A DNA stretch of 64,000 nucleotides, taken from the NCBI RefSeq assembly GCF_034931125.1, contig NZ_JAYGHM010000033.1, forward strand, positions 1 to 64,000, read 5' to 3'. Numbering within the stretch: the stretch's first letter is position 1; each line of letters starts with the position of its first letter. The notes under the pieces were generated by a model. The model ran no database searches, was not told the origin of the DNA, and worked only from the letters and a program-made list of their open reading frames with translations. The position numbers were made by a program, and so were the translations under genes. Of this stretch, positions 33,886-42,658 are shown in pieces. This DNA comes from Rivularia sp034931125. Its GTDB lineage: Bacteria > Cyanobacteriota > Cyanobacteriia > Cyanobacteriales > Nostocaceae.

Positions 33886-34060
33886 GTTGAGGATGGGGAG
33901 GGGGAGGTGAGGAAAGGGAGTAGATTAAAAAATAATTTGTAATTCTTAACTTTTAACTCGTAACCCCTAGTTTTCTGTTCGTAGCTAAGCTGTTTCACGG
34001 TATGCTGTTAGATTGATTTGAATTAAATTTACTTATGATTAAAAACGATTTGGCAGCAGC

Positions 34061-34525
34061 TTAGGACGAGGTGGATGATTTAATATAATTTATTTTCCAC
34101 TCTTCTAAAATTGGTTCAAGTTTATTTAAAGCATTTTGATAGTCGTTAAATTTGATTTCAGAGAATACAGTGGGGATGCCGCGTGGAAATCTAGAAATGC
34201 TTTTATTTGTTTCGTATAGAAGAATAACAGAAATATTTTTAGTTTCTGCATAAGCTAGCTCCATACCTACACCAAAAGAGGGAAAACCAAGATAAGCAAT
34301 TACCAAATCCGATAAACTTACTTGGTGCTTATCAGTTTGAAAAACTTGTCTAGGATTAATATTAGGATGATTGATAGGGTCAGTGTTTAAATGTGGGACA
34401 TAACTGTCAAACCCCATACTTTTGCAAAGTGAGCTAATATCCTCATAAAATGATTTGATGGCTTCTAAATTCTCTATTCCTGTCAACGCTCCAGATATAT
34501 AAATGCGGATATTTTCTGTATTCAT
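34061..34525 (-). CDS. nucleoside 2-deoxyribosyltransferase-like protein
   Basis: A 154-residue protein with the NDT/RCL fold pattern: an N-terminal IRIYISGALTGIEN strand-loop (nucleobase and phosphate binding), SLSDLVIAYLGFPSFGVGME (conserved Asp and catalytic Glu region) followed by LAYAETKN. NDT-like enzymes cleave or transfer the N-glycosidic bond of deoxynucleosides or nucleotides. The Asp and Glu positions are kept, so activity is plausible. It lies 130 bases downstream of the degenerate dCTP-deaminase-like gene, in the same direction, with thymidylate synthase and dCMP deaminase upstream. Confidence 0.65.
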   Translation of the reverse strand: MNTENIRIYISGALTGIENLEAIKSFYEDISSLCKSMGFDSYVPHLNTDPINHPNINPRQVFQTDKHQVSLSDLVIAYLGFPSFGVGMELAYAETKNISVILLYETNKSISRFPRGIPTVFSEIKFNDYQNALNKLEPILEEWKINYIKSSTSS

Positions 34526-34655
34526 ATTTTTTTACTATCAAGTCATATTAGTAAATTTTTATATTTATCAATACACAATTACAGGCATAAAGCTCCGTTT
34601 TATTTTTTCTTATATCAAATGTAGTAATCTTAAATTAAGATATACCATACTTGGT

Positions 34656-35393
34656 TTAATCGTCAGTGTTTTTAAATGGCTTTAATCGTTCGTTGATAAT
34701 TGGACTGAACGCAGCGATAAATGTCGCAAAGGCAGCACCTAAAGTAGGGTTTTTGAAAGAAATTAGGAAGCCTAGAGAAATAACTAATAATATAAAAATA
34801 ACTAACAAGCTGATACGAATTCTAACCTCTTTTTTGCTCTTTTCTTTTTTTCTATCTAGTTCTCTTGCTTGTCTATCTTTTTCTTCTTTTGCTTTATCCA
34901 AAAGTTGTCGCCATAAATCATCTCTATCAACTGGTCTTCCCAAAGATACTTTTGATTCTGATTCAACTTTATGAAAACACACCGTACAAAAAGAATCTCT
35001 AAATTCAAGTTCTACAGAACAATCCCGGAAGTTGTGAATTGAGATTAATAACTTACCCGTCCACCCAGGGTCTATAGTAGTAGAAATGTGAGATAAACCT
35101 TGAGAAACTGTTTGTGAAACCATTGAATGTATGGTACCTGCAATTTCTTTAGAAAGACTCACAGATTCCAAGGTTTCAATTACTACTGTATCTTTGGGTT
35201 CAATTTCAATTCGTTTTTCCTGTTCTATCTCAATTACACGTTTGTTATTCCACGAAAATCCTTTAATTCCGATTCTTAGATCGTAACCAACAGGAGTCAA
35301 ATATTTATTGTCAAATGGTTCTATAGATATTCCCTTCGTAGAATCGTTTGTTCTTATTTCTATTTGCTCTCTAATATCTGTATCGCTCAACAT
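34656..35393 (-). CDS. dCTP-deaminase/dUTPase-fold protein with coiled coil and membrane anchor
   Basis: A 245-residue protein. Residues 1-150 follow the dCTP-deaminase/dUTPase beta fold: MLSDTDIREQI start, LTPVGYDLRIG, ETLESVSLSKEIAGTIHSMV and ISTTIDPGWTGKLLISIHN. The dCTP-deaminase GRSS motif reads HSMVSQ and the catalytic Glu of LEF is replaced by Ser (LISIHN), although the Asp in IDPGW remains. A charged coiled coil (about 150-188) leads to two hydrophobic helices (about 190-232). It lies 11 bases downstream of dCMP deaminase. It is likely a membrane-tethered nucleotide sensor or scaffold; deamination is doubtful. Confidence 0.65.
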   Translation of the reverse strand: MLSDTDIREQIEIRTNDSTKGISIEPFDNKYLTPVGYDLRIGIKGFSWNNKRVIEIEQEKRIEIEPKDTVVIETLESVSLSKEIAGTIHSMVSQTVSQGLSHISTTIDPGWTGKLLISIHNFRDCSVELEFRDSFCTVCFHKVESESKVSLGRPVDRDDLWRQLLDKAKEEKDRQARELDRKKEKSKKEVRIRISLLVIFILLVISLGFLISFKNPTLGAAFATFIAAFSPIINERLKPFKNTDD

Positions 35394-35404
35394 ATTATCT
35401 CAAT

Positions 35405-35956
35405 TTACAGATTATGTATTAAGTTATCGCTCTTAACAGATGTCGGAGACAATAAAAAGTTTGCTGCTTTTTGAGTGATTTCTTGTGACAAATGAATCTG
35501 CTTTAAAGTTACTAAACCCTCTTGAATAAATGAATCTCGAACGAGGGCTTTTTCTCCACTATTAAAGGTCGTTTCGTAAAAAACTTCCTTAATTCCGGCA
35601 GAAATTACTAACTTTAAACAAGACAAACAAGGTTCTAAAGTAACGTAAATACTGGCACCTTCTGTAGAAATACCATGTTTCGCGGCTTGAGCAATGGCGT
35701 TTGCCTCTGCGTGTACGGCGCGTGATGGTAAAGTTTTACTAGCATCGCAGCTACTCAGGTCTTTATAGCAGTATCCTTGAGCGCTACAGTGACTCGAACC
35801 TGATGGAGAGCCATTATAGCCCGTTGCTACAACTTGCTTATTTTTAACAATTACTGCACCCACGGGAAATGCAAGACAAGTTGAACGAGTCGCGGCTAAT
35901 TTAGCTAACATGAGAAAATATTCATCCCATGTAGGGCGTTGCTCATTAAAACTCAT
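35405..35956 (-). CDS. deoxycytidylate deaminase (dCMP deaminase)
   Basis: A 183-residue zinc cytidine-deaminase-fold protein that turns dCMP into dUMP, the substrate of thymidylate synthase. The zinc site is HAEANAI (His and catalytic Glu) and PCLSCLKLV (two Cys), with FPVGAVIVKNKQVVATGYNG before it and an extra Zn-like CSAQGYCYKDLSSC insertion, normal for dCMP deaminases. Its start overlaps the stop of the thymidylate synthase gene by one base, so the pair is translationally coupled. Confidence 0.92.
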   Translation of the reverse strand: MSFNEQRPTWDEYFLMLAKLAATRSTCLAFPVGAVIVKNKQVVATGYNGSPSGSSHCSAQGYCYKDLSSCDASKTLPSRAVHAEANAIAQAAKHGISTEGASIYVTLEPCLSCLKLVISAGIKEVFYETTFNSGEKALVRDSFIQEGLVTLKQIHLSQEITQKAANFLLSPTSVKSDNLIHNL

Positions 35957-37455
35957 TATTTACTATCCTGAATATATTGCTTATCTGTTTTTAAACGCTC
36001 GACCGCTTTCTGTAATTCAATTCCCAAGTAAGCGGCATGATCGGGACGTATTGCTGGTGAAGCGGTGCAAATTTCTCGAACCAACTTCAAAGCATTTTTA
36101 CCTTTATATTGAGCTACAACTTCACCGCTACCTGGTGTTGTTTGAGTCACAACAATTTTATCTTCTACAATTTCAATTAAGAAGTTTCCAGCGCGATCGC
36201 AATAATCTATGTTTTTAGAAATTCTTGCATATTGTTGTTGAATCAGTCTATCTGCTGAATCCCAAGTATCATCATAAATATGCGCTGATTGACTAATGGT
36301 AATCAGCGGTCCCATTTTTAACACACACTGAGAACGTGCCTGTATTTCATCTCTAATATGTTGTTGTAAAGCCCGTAAACCCATTGCATTTGCAACCCAA
36401 GCAGAAAACATATCATTACTTCTAAGGGTTGCTGTCAATGAAAGTTCTTTATCAACCACTCGCAACCAAATATGATTTAAACAAGGACTTCCACCTTTTT
36501 CATGGTCTTTTACATCCCATAAATTCATCACTGCTGAAGCCGCGTCAATTTCTTTAATAAGTTTATTAATTACTTGCTCAATTTGGTCGCGTCCAAACCA
36601 GGAACGCAAACGCTGACCATATGTATATTTTACTCCTTCACGATAGGGAACATCATCTAAAATTTGTGAAAGATATTCTTGAATAAAATTGCGATCTACT
36701 GGTAAATAATTAGGTTCTGGAAAATAAAATTTTGAAGGTTCATCGGTAATCACAGCCATTAAATCAATCAATTCTTGCCATTTCCCATCGTAGCCAGTTG
36801 GTCTAATAACCCCTGTAGTTTTTATACGATGAATAATTTTAACCCAAGTTTCTGCAATTGTTTTACCTTCAATTCTATGTCCATAACGGTTTCCAGGTAA
36901 AACTGTAGGCTGATTCACCAACATGGGAAATTGTAGCGGAGAACCCCATATTTTATTCTCCTTTGTAAGGGCAATAGAGCCAAAATTTCGCGTTTCTTGT
37001 ACTGCTTCTTCTATTGAATCTACTTCTTTGCATTCAATAGATTCTCGCAGTTTTTCTAAGGCTGTATCTTCAACTTCTATGTCAATATATCCGGTTGTAG
37101 AAGAATTAATTTTCCAAGCATTATGTCCGGTATCAGTTACGCTTTGAACAAAACCGTTGCGAAAAAAATCTAACAAACATTCACAGGCTCCTGCATTTTT
37201 ATCTTCTTTTGTGGCATTTAGGACAATTAAGTATGCTACGTGAGGGTTGAATAGCAAATTACGTATTAGTAAATTTATCCCTCTTGTAGGTGAGTATAAC
37301 TGTCCAATTACAGCATACTCTTGAGGCTGAAGCCGTTTTTGCAGATTGCTTTTTACAGTCCATCCAGTAACTATTGCTACTTGTCCCGAACCGTAAGCTA
37401 ATTGATTAGGCTTGTAAAGTGGCTTGTATTGAAATTTAGATGCTGTTGCTGTCAT
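35956..37455 (-). CDS. thymidylate synthase with N-terminal DUF4346-like domain
   Basis: A 499-residue protein. The C-terminal half (about 250-495) is a thymidylate-synthase/dCMP-hydroxymethylase fold: YTYGQRLRSWFGRDQIEQVI, then the nucleophile Cys in GGSPCLNHIWLRVV (about residue 324), then TATLRSNDMFSAWVANAMG. The N-terminal half (about 10-190) resembles DUF4346/MtrA-like proteins (VAIVTGWTVKSNLQKRL, IGQLYSPTRGINLLIRNLLF) and has no known role in thymidylate synthesis. The long form occurs in cyanobacteria. It heads an operon with dCMP deaminase and the membrane dCTP-deaminase-like gene, so all three act on deoxypyrimidine nucleotides. Confidence 0.85.
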   Translation of the reverse strand: MTATASKFQYKPLYKPNQLAYGSGQVAIVTGWTVKSNLQKRLQPQEYAVIGQLYSPTRGINLLIRNLLFNPHVAYLIVLNATKEDKNAGACECLLDFFRNGFVQSVTDTGHNAWKINSSTTGYIDIEVEDTALEKLRESIECKEVDSIEEAVQETRNFGSIALTKENKIWGSPLQFPMLVNQPTVLPGNRYGHRIEGKTIAETWVKIIHRIKTTGVIRPTGYDGKWQELIDLMAVITDEPSKFYFPEPNYLPVDRNFIQEYLSQILDDVPYREGVKYTYGQRLRSWFGRDQIEQVINKLIKEIDAASAVMNLWDVKDHEKGGSPCLNHIWLRVVDKELSLTATLRSNDMFSAWVANAMGLRALQQHIRDEIQARSQCVLKMGPLITISQSAHIYDDTWDSADRLIQQQYARISKNIDYCDRAGNFLIEIVEDKIVVTQTTPGSGEVVAQYKGKNALKLVREICTASPAIRPDHAAYLGIELQKAVERLKTDKQYIQDSK

Positions 37456-37788
37456 GTTTATAGGTACGAACTCTATAGCTTACAATACACCAGCACTTTA
37501 CCAATAAATCTTGTCTTCAACTTTAACTTTTTTTACAATTTACAGAGATAATAGTGATGATTAACTGCTTATAACGAGCTTTATGCAGTCTGTAAAAGCC
37601 GTGTGATTGATTTATTGGAAGTTGTTAATAAAGCGTCTATTACCAATTAGCGCTAATTAATAATTTCGTAACTTACGATTTAAATGAACTAAATCTTGCG
37701 TATAATTCATCAAAAGTTGACAATTTAAAAATCCGCACGCAATATTTGACAATATTTTTTATCCTGAACTTTATTCTTGGTACAAATT
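37456..37788. other. intergenic, 333 bases, between divergent genes
   Basis: AT-rich divergent promoter region of the thymidylate synthase and redoxin genes. No motif was recognised. Confidence 0.4.
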
Positions 37789-38370
37789 ATGGTTTTAACT
37801 GCTTCAACAATGTTGTCTTTGGGAACAAAGGCTCCGGATTTTCAACTACCCGATGTAGTATCGGGGGAAACTATTTCTCTTTCTACATTTACGGGTAAAA
37901 AAGCAATACTCGTGATGTTTATTTGTCGTCACTGTCCATTTGTAAAGCACCTAGAGGAAGAATTAGCTCGGTTAGGAAAAGATTATTTTCAGAGCGATTT
38001 GGGGATTGTTGCTATTAGTGCTAATGATGTTAAAAATTATCCAGATGATGCACCTGATTTACTAAAAACAATGGCGATGGAATTGGATTTCAAATTTCCT
38101 TTATGTTATGACGAAACTCAGGAGACTGCAAAAAATTATACTGCGGCTTGTACACCTGATTTCTTCCTATTTGATAAGAGTCTCAAACTTTTTTATCGCG
38201 GACAACTAGATGATAGTCGTCCGAGCAATGGTAAACCCTTAACGGGTAAAGATTTACGTAATGCGATAGATGCTGTTCTAACAGGTAAATCCTTAACAGA
38301 AGAACAAAAGCCGAGTATCGGTTGCAATATTAAGTGGAAACCAGGAAATGAACCGAATTATTTTGGATAG
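37789..38370 (+). CDS. thioredoxin-fold AhpC/TSA-like redoxin
   Basis: The ATG at 37789 gives 193 residues; a TTG at 37777 would add four. A redoxin domain follows LGTKAPDFQLPDVVSGE and has VMFICRHCPFVKHL, with a CxxC (CRHC) redox motif in the peroxiredoxin/ResA position, then VAISANDVKNYPDD and ACTPDFFLFDKS (cis-Pro). This is the common cyanobacterial thioredoxin-family type whose reductant and substrate are unknown. It stands alone. Confidence 0.85.
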   Translation: MVLTASTMLSLGTKAPDFQLPDVVSGETISLSTFTGKKAILVMFICRHCPFVKHLEEELARLGKDYFQSDLGIVAISANDVKNYPDDAPDLLKTMAMELDFKFPLCYDETQETAKNYTAACTPDFFLFDKSLKLFYRGQLDDSRPSNGKPLTGKDLRNAIDAVLTGKSLTEEQKPSIGCNIKWKPGNEPNYFG

Positions 38371-38443
38371 TTGATAGAAGTGAGACAAGGGGAAAGATAA
38401 TTCATAATTCTTAACTCCTCATTCTTAACTTCTAACTCTTAAG

Positions 38444-38956
38444 TTAATGCTGAATTTCTAAGTTGAGGATGTAATGTCCTAATTGAACTTTTCCACCCCA
38501 TAATTCGTATTCTACCCGCAGGTGTTCTGGTAAAGGATGCCCGCTCAAGGTAAGATTACGAGTAAAATTTCTCAGACGGATTGGTTGGTTATTTTGCAAG
38601 GATTCGCTAGGTAGCCAGTAGCGACTTATACCGTAAACCCCTTTTTCCCAGAAGTGACGGTAACTTAGGTGTGGATTGCCTTGCATTGTCATGGTAACTC
38701 TATAAGGTGATATTTCTAACCATAAAATCCTGGGGCTTACTGAAACACGAGCATTAGTTTGGGCTGGTGTTGCAAGGGTATTTGGTGATTGGGCTTCAGC
38801 TTCTTGCCAACTTTTGATCGGTGGTGCGTTTAATAACAGGTGAAAGCGCTCGCTATCTTTTTGGTATAAAGTAGCAGCAGTTTCTACAACAGATTCAACT
38901 GGTAAATCTGTTGAAATTAATGATAAGTGAACGGGTTTACGTTGATGAGTCAGCAT
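38444..38956 (-). CDS. conserved hypothetical protein
   Basis: A 170-residue protein I cannot assign. It is mixed strand/helix with many aromatic residues, including SPYRVTMTMQGNPHLSYRHF and WEKGVYGISRYWLPSES; the C-terminal HLRVEYELWGGKVQLGHYIL suggests a beta-sandwich. There is no signal peptide or membrane segment. It ends in a region of short tandem repeats. It is convergent with the redoxin gene and divergent from aroA. Confidence 0.6.
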   Translation of the reverse strand: MLTHQRKPVHLSLISTDLPVESVVETAATLYQKDSERFHLLLNAPPIKSWQEAEAQSPNTLATPAQTNARVSVSPRILWLEISPYRVTMTMQGNPHLSYRHFWEKGVYGISRYWLPSESLQNNQPIRLRNFTRNLTLSGHPLPEHLRVEYELWGGKVQLGHYILNLEIQH

Positions 38957-39109
38957 GGGAGGGATAAATTGAGAAGCTATTGGATAAATAAATTTAATGT
39001 AGGGTAAGGTGTGCGGTGTTTAACGGTAGGATAAAGGGCGAAGAAGTTTACACATTAAGCTTTTTCTTTGGTATAACTTTCTCGTACAGTTACACGCCAG
39101 TTTATCCTA

Positions 39110-40453
39110 ATGTCGGCTCCTGTCATAACCGTAGAAATTAAACAAGACCTCCTTCAATTGGTTGTTCGACGACCTACTCAAGGACTATCTTTAAATGGTA
39201 GAATTCGAGTCCCCGGTGATAAATCTATTTCCCATCGAGCGTTGATGCTGGGCGCACTCGCGGTCGGTGAAACCCGTATAGAAGGATTGCTTCTAGGAGA
39301 AGACCCCCGTAGTACAGCCAGTTGTTTCCAAGCAATGGGGGCAGAAGTAACAGAATTGAACACAGAATTGGTCAGGGTTAAAGGTATTGGTCTGGGCAAT
39401 TTACTCGAACCCGTTGATGTTTTAGATGCTGGCAATTCTGGTACTACTTTGCGATTGATGTTAGGAATTTTGGCATCCCATGCGGGACGTTTTTTTTCCG
39501 TAACAGGAGATAATTCCTTGCGATCGCGTCCGATGTCTCGTGTTGTTAAACCTCTACAACAAATGGGAGCGCAAATTTGGGGAAGAGATCATAATTCTAA
39601 AGCACCCTTGGCAGTTTGCGGGCAAAACCTCAAACCGATTCACTACCATTCTCCCATAGCTTCCGCCCAAGTTAAATCTTGTATTTTGCTGGCTGGTTTG
39701 TCGGTTGAGGGTAAAACTACCGTTACCGAACCCGCGCTGTCTCGCGATCATAGCGAACGAATGTTACAAGCATTTGGCGCAAAATTGGATATTGATCACC
39801 AAACTCATAGCGTTAGTGTTAATGGCCCAGTGCAGCTATACGGACAAACCGTAATTGTACCGGGAGATATAAGTTCGGCTGCTTTTTGGTTGGTAGCTGG
39901 TGCAATTGTATCAGATTCGGAGTTGCTGATCGAAAATGTTGGCGTTAATCCGACTCGTACTGGTGTTTTGGAGGCTTTGGAGATGATGGGGGCTGATATT
40001 ACGCGAGAAAACGAGAGGGAAGTTGCAGGGGAACCTGTAGCCGATCTAAGGGTTCGTTCGAGCAAGCTTAAAGGCTGTACTATCGAAGGAGACATTATAC
40101 CAAGATTGATTGATGAAATTCCCATTTTAGCCGTAGCAGCAGTGTTTGCCGAAGGTACCACCATAATTAAAGATGCCGCAGAATTGCGAGTTAAGGAGAG
40201 CGATCGCATTACTGCAATGGCAGACCAACTCAACGCAATGGGAGCTAAGGTAAATGAATTAGCCGACGGTATGGAAATTACTGGCGGTACTCCCCTCACT
40301 GGTGCCGAACTTGACAGCTTTACCGACCATCGCATTGCCATGAGTTTGGCGATCGCTGCTCTGAATGCATCGGGTTCGACTACTATTGACCGTGCGGAAG
40401 CTGCATCAGTTTCTTATCCCGATTTTTTTGATACCCTTAAGGCAATTATTTAA
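39110..40453 (+). CDS. aroA: 3-phosphoshikimate 1-carboxyvinyltransferase (EPSP synthase)
   Basis: A 447-residue enzyme that joins shikimate-3-phosphate and PEP in the aromatic amino acid pathway. Conserved blocks are PGDKSISHRALMLGALAVGE, LDAGNSGTTLRLMLGILA, the RSRPMSRVVKPL PEP region, VSGPV-like NGPVQLYGQTVI, LIDEIPILAVAAVFAEG and the final FTDHRIAMSLAIAAL. The two-domain inside-out alpha/beta barrel layout is normal. A hairpin follows its stop. It appears to be transcribed alone. Confidence 0.97.
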   Translation: MSAPVITVEIKQDLLQLVVRRPTQGLSLNGRIRVPGDKSISHRALMLGALAVGETRIEGLLLGEDPRSTASCFQAMGAEVTELNTELVRVKGIGLGNLLEPVDVLDAGNSGTTLRLMLGILASHAGRFFSVTGDNSLRSRPMSRVVKPLQQMGAQIWGRDHNSKAPLAVCGQNLKPIHYHSPIASAQVKSCILLAGLSVEGKTTVTEPALSRDHSERMLQAFGAKLDIDHQTHSVSVNGPVQLYGQTVIVPGDISSAAFWLVAGAIVSDSELLIENVGVNPTRTGVLEALEMMGADITRENEREVAGEPVADLRVRSSKLKGCTIEGDIIPRLIDEIPILAVAAVFAEGTTIIKDAAELRVKESDRITAMADQLNAMGAKVNELADGMEITGGTPLTGAELDSFTDHRIAMSLAIAALNASGSTTIDRAEAASVSYPDFFDTLKAII

Positions 40454-40461
40454 TTAAATGT

Positions 40462-40505
40462 AATAATTCTTATCCTCAGTATTGTCTCAGGGTAGGAATT
40501 ATTTT
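40462..40505 (+). terminator. probable terminator of aroA
   Basis: AATAATTC (40462-40469) pairs with GAATTATT (40496-40503) with a partly paired middle, followed by TTTTGGGG-like sequence, 9 bases after the aroA stop. Confidence 0.6.
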
Positions 40506-40524
40506 GGGGATTCAAAGCAAATAC

Positions 40525-40905
40525 TTAATTAATTAAATTTTCTATAGACTCACACACACCTTCAAAGTTATTTAACACATCTTCATTAGTAAATCTAATC
40601 ACTTGAAGTCCATAACCTTGTAATATTAATTTTCTTTGTGAATCGTAAATTTTTGCTTCATCTGTAAAATGGGTTTCTCCATCAATTTCAGTTACTAATT
40701 TTAACTTTGCACAATAAAAGTCTACTATAAAATTATCAATAGGTTTTTGTCGTAGAAATCGAATTTTTAATGTTTTTAAATAGTTATTCCACAGCTTTTT
40801 CTCGGCTGGAGTCATGTTTTTTCGTAGTTCTTTTGCTTTTTCTATAAGTTTTGGATTATAGGGTAAATGGTAAGCTGTTTTAATAAATTTTGGTTGTTTA
40901 GTCAT
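40525..40905 (-). CDS. DUF559 endonuclease-like protein
   Basis: The ATG at 40903-40905 gives 126 residues; a TTG two codons upstream is less likely. The family is DUF559 (Vsr/MTH538-like PD-(D/E)XK): KELRKNMTPAEKKLWNNYL, RFLRQKPIDNFIVDFYCAKL, VTEIDGETHFTDEA, and a C-terminal RFTNEDVLNN. The active-site acid residues (Asp in FIVDFYC, Glu in TEIDG) are present. Such genes are common in cyanobacterial accessory regions and their role is unknown. It lies between aroA and repeat copies. Confidence 0.8.
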   Translation of the reverse strand: MTKQPKFIKTAYHLPYNPKLIEKAKELRKNMTPAEKKLWNNYLKTLKIRFLRQKPIDNFIVDFYCAKLKLVTEIDGETHFTDEAKIYDSQRKLILQGYGLQVIRFTNEDVLNNFEGVCESIENLIN

Positions 40906-40921
40906 TATCAATTCTCGGTAC

Positions 40922-40952
40922 GATCCCCCCTAACCCCCCTTAAGAAGGGGGG
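40922..40952. repeat. GC-rich dispersed repeat, inverted copy
   Basis: Sequence gatccccccta...agaaggggggg is the approximate complement of the two direct repeats at 41031 and 41101. Together they make a cluster of three related repeats within 215 bases. Confidence 0.6.
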
Positions 40953-41030
40953 GGAATGGAATGTTTTTTATAAACACAATATAAATATGTATTTTTTTTA
41001 TCACCACAGTAGATTTACTATTTATAAAAA

Positions 41031-41063
41031 GCCCCCCTTCAATAAGGGGGGTTGGGGGGATCT
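41031..41063. repeat. 33-base direct repeat, copy A
   Basis: GCCCCCCTTCAATAAGGGGG continues for 13 more bases and ends in GGGGGGATCT. It contains an internal CCCCCC/GGGGGG hairpin. The second, identical copy is at 41101-41133. Confidence 0.85.
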
Positions 41064-41100
41064 GACCATAATCCGTTCTACAATAAATTTACTAAAAAAA

Positions 41101-41133
41101 GCCCCCCTTCAATAAGGGGGGTTGGGGGGATCT
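41101..41133. repeat. 33-base direct repeat, copy B
   Basis: Identical to copy A. Its last two bases overlap the stop codon (CTA, minus strand) of the CO2-hydration protein gene, and it therefore sits directly at that gene's 3' end where a hairpin could terminate transcription. Confidence 0.85.
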
Positions 41134-42451
41134 ACCGATAATCTGATTGCTGAATATCTCTTAACTTCGCTGCATTTCTCATACCATAATCGGAGCGAGT
41201 AAATCGATTTAACTGCATTTCATAAAAGTCTCGATTTGCCTGTAAATGTTCGGGGTTTTCATCATCTAAAGGATATAAAAGTGCCGTGCGTAAAGCCTGA
41301 ATTACTGCTGATGTGACGTTATACATCGAACGTTGAAAAGTAACTCCTAATTGAATTAAAATGTCTTCTTCACCACGACAATGTTCTTGATAATAATCAA
41401 CTAAATATTGTGGTAAAAAATGCAGCATATCCTGCATTAATAATGTTGGAGGGATTCCTGCGGTACCTACGGGAAAGACATCAGCGTAAAGAATTCCATA
41501 GTGAAAGTCTTTTTGTTCTGAAGGTATTTGTTTGGCTTGAGCGTTATAAGATTTTGTACCTCGGAAAGGTGCAGTCCGATAAAAAACTGCTTCTACATAA
41601 GGTAGTGCGGCTTCATATAACCAGACAAAACCTTTGGATTTGGGAACAATTTCGTAACATTCTTTGCCAACATAAAGGTTATGGTAAATAGGACGACCTG
41701 CAACTGCAAAAATACCATTCACCAAGAAATCCATTGCTTGGGGTACGGTTGTCATTGTTCCTTCGTCAAACAGATCTGACATCTCAAAGAACACTGGTGC
41801 CATGACTTCCCAAAATAAACCTAAGTTGGAATAATAAGAAGCTTGACGACACTGTTCTAAAAACATATCTGGGAACAGTTTATAGAGCAACTGCATTACT
41901 GGATTACCTTTAAAGTAAGCTTTAATTGCTCTATCCGCATTTTGCTTATATTCTTCGGTATCTAGATATTCATCAAACTTACCTAAACCCATGTCTTTAC
42001 CGTGCCACAGCATTGCTCGCATACAGGCTTCGGCAAATTCCATGTTAATTCGGTCGTGAAATAAATGATGCCACAATTTTGGCATTTTAATAGTTTCACC
42101 TTTCTCAATAAATGCCAAAAGTTCTGGATGCGCTGTTGCTTCACCGCGCCAAACTCTTAAATCGGCATCATCTCCTGCATAGTGATTATGTCTTTGTAAA
42201 TACTCTTTTGGTAGAAAATATTTAAAGAAGGGAAAAGGATTTAAAAATTCTTTTTCGGCAATGTAAAGTAAATCGCGCCAGTAGAAATCCATCGGTACGG
42301 CGTATGCTTTATAAATACCGATAATTTGCATTAAGTTTTCCGGGGTATCCGGTAACATTGAGCCACCAGCTTCTAAGCGGTGAATTATTTCGGCAAATTC
42401 GTGATTTGATGGTGGTAATTTTGCTGTTTTTTGCTCTGATGTTTGTACCAT
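41132..42451 (-). CDS. cupA: CO2 hydration protein of NDH-1MS (CupA/ChpY-like)
   Basis: A 439-residue Cup/Chp family protein, the subunit that converts CO2 to bicarbonate at specialised NDH-1 complexes. Conserved segments include LPDTPENLMQIIGIYKAYAV, HLFHDRINMEFAEACMRAML, PKSKGFVWLYEAALPYVEAV and GTAGIPPTLLMQDMLHFLPQ. The extra block HNHYAGDDADLRVWRGEATA and a length near 440 fit CupA (ChpY) better than the shorter CupB (ChpX), but I could not align it. It is the third gene of the ndhF-ndhD-cup cluster, all minus strand. No cupS gene follows. Confidence 0.8.
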   Translation of the reverse strand: MVQTSEQKTAKLPPSNHEFAEIIHRLEAGGSMLPDTPENLMQIIGIYKAYAVPMDFYWRDLLYIAEKEFLNPFPFFKYFLPKEYLQRHNHYAGDDADLRVWRGEATAHPELLAFIEKGETIKMPKLWHHLFHDRINMEFAEACMRAMLWHGKDMGLGKFDEYLDTEEYKQNADRAIKAYFKGNPVMQLLYKLFPDMFLEQCRQASYYSNLGLFWEVMAPVFFEMSDLFDEGTMTTVPQAMDFLVNGIFAVAGRPIYHNLYVGKECYEIVPKSKGFVWLYEAALPYVEAVFYRTAPFRGTKSYNAQAKQIPSEQKDFHYGILYADVFPVGTAGIPPTLLMQDMLHFLPQYLVDYYQEHCRGEEDILIQLGVTFQRSMYNVTSAVIQALRTALLYPLDDENPEHLQANRDFYEMQLNRFTRSDYGMRNAAKLRDIQQSDYR

Positions 42452-42658
42452 TTTAGTTATTAGTTAGGGAGTAGGGAGTAGGCAATAGGGAATAGAGAAC
42501 GGGGTAAGAAGCAAGAAGTGAATAATTATTTATTGCTATTCCTATAACTTGCTTCTTTTATTAACGATTAAAAAAACCGATGCTTGACGCAGAGAGCGCA
42601 AAGGAAAGAAATAGAGAAAGATATAGGTAATTTTTATTCTTCCCTATTCCCTATTCAC

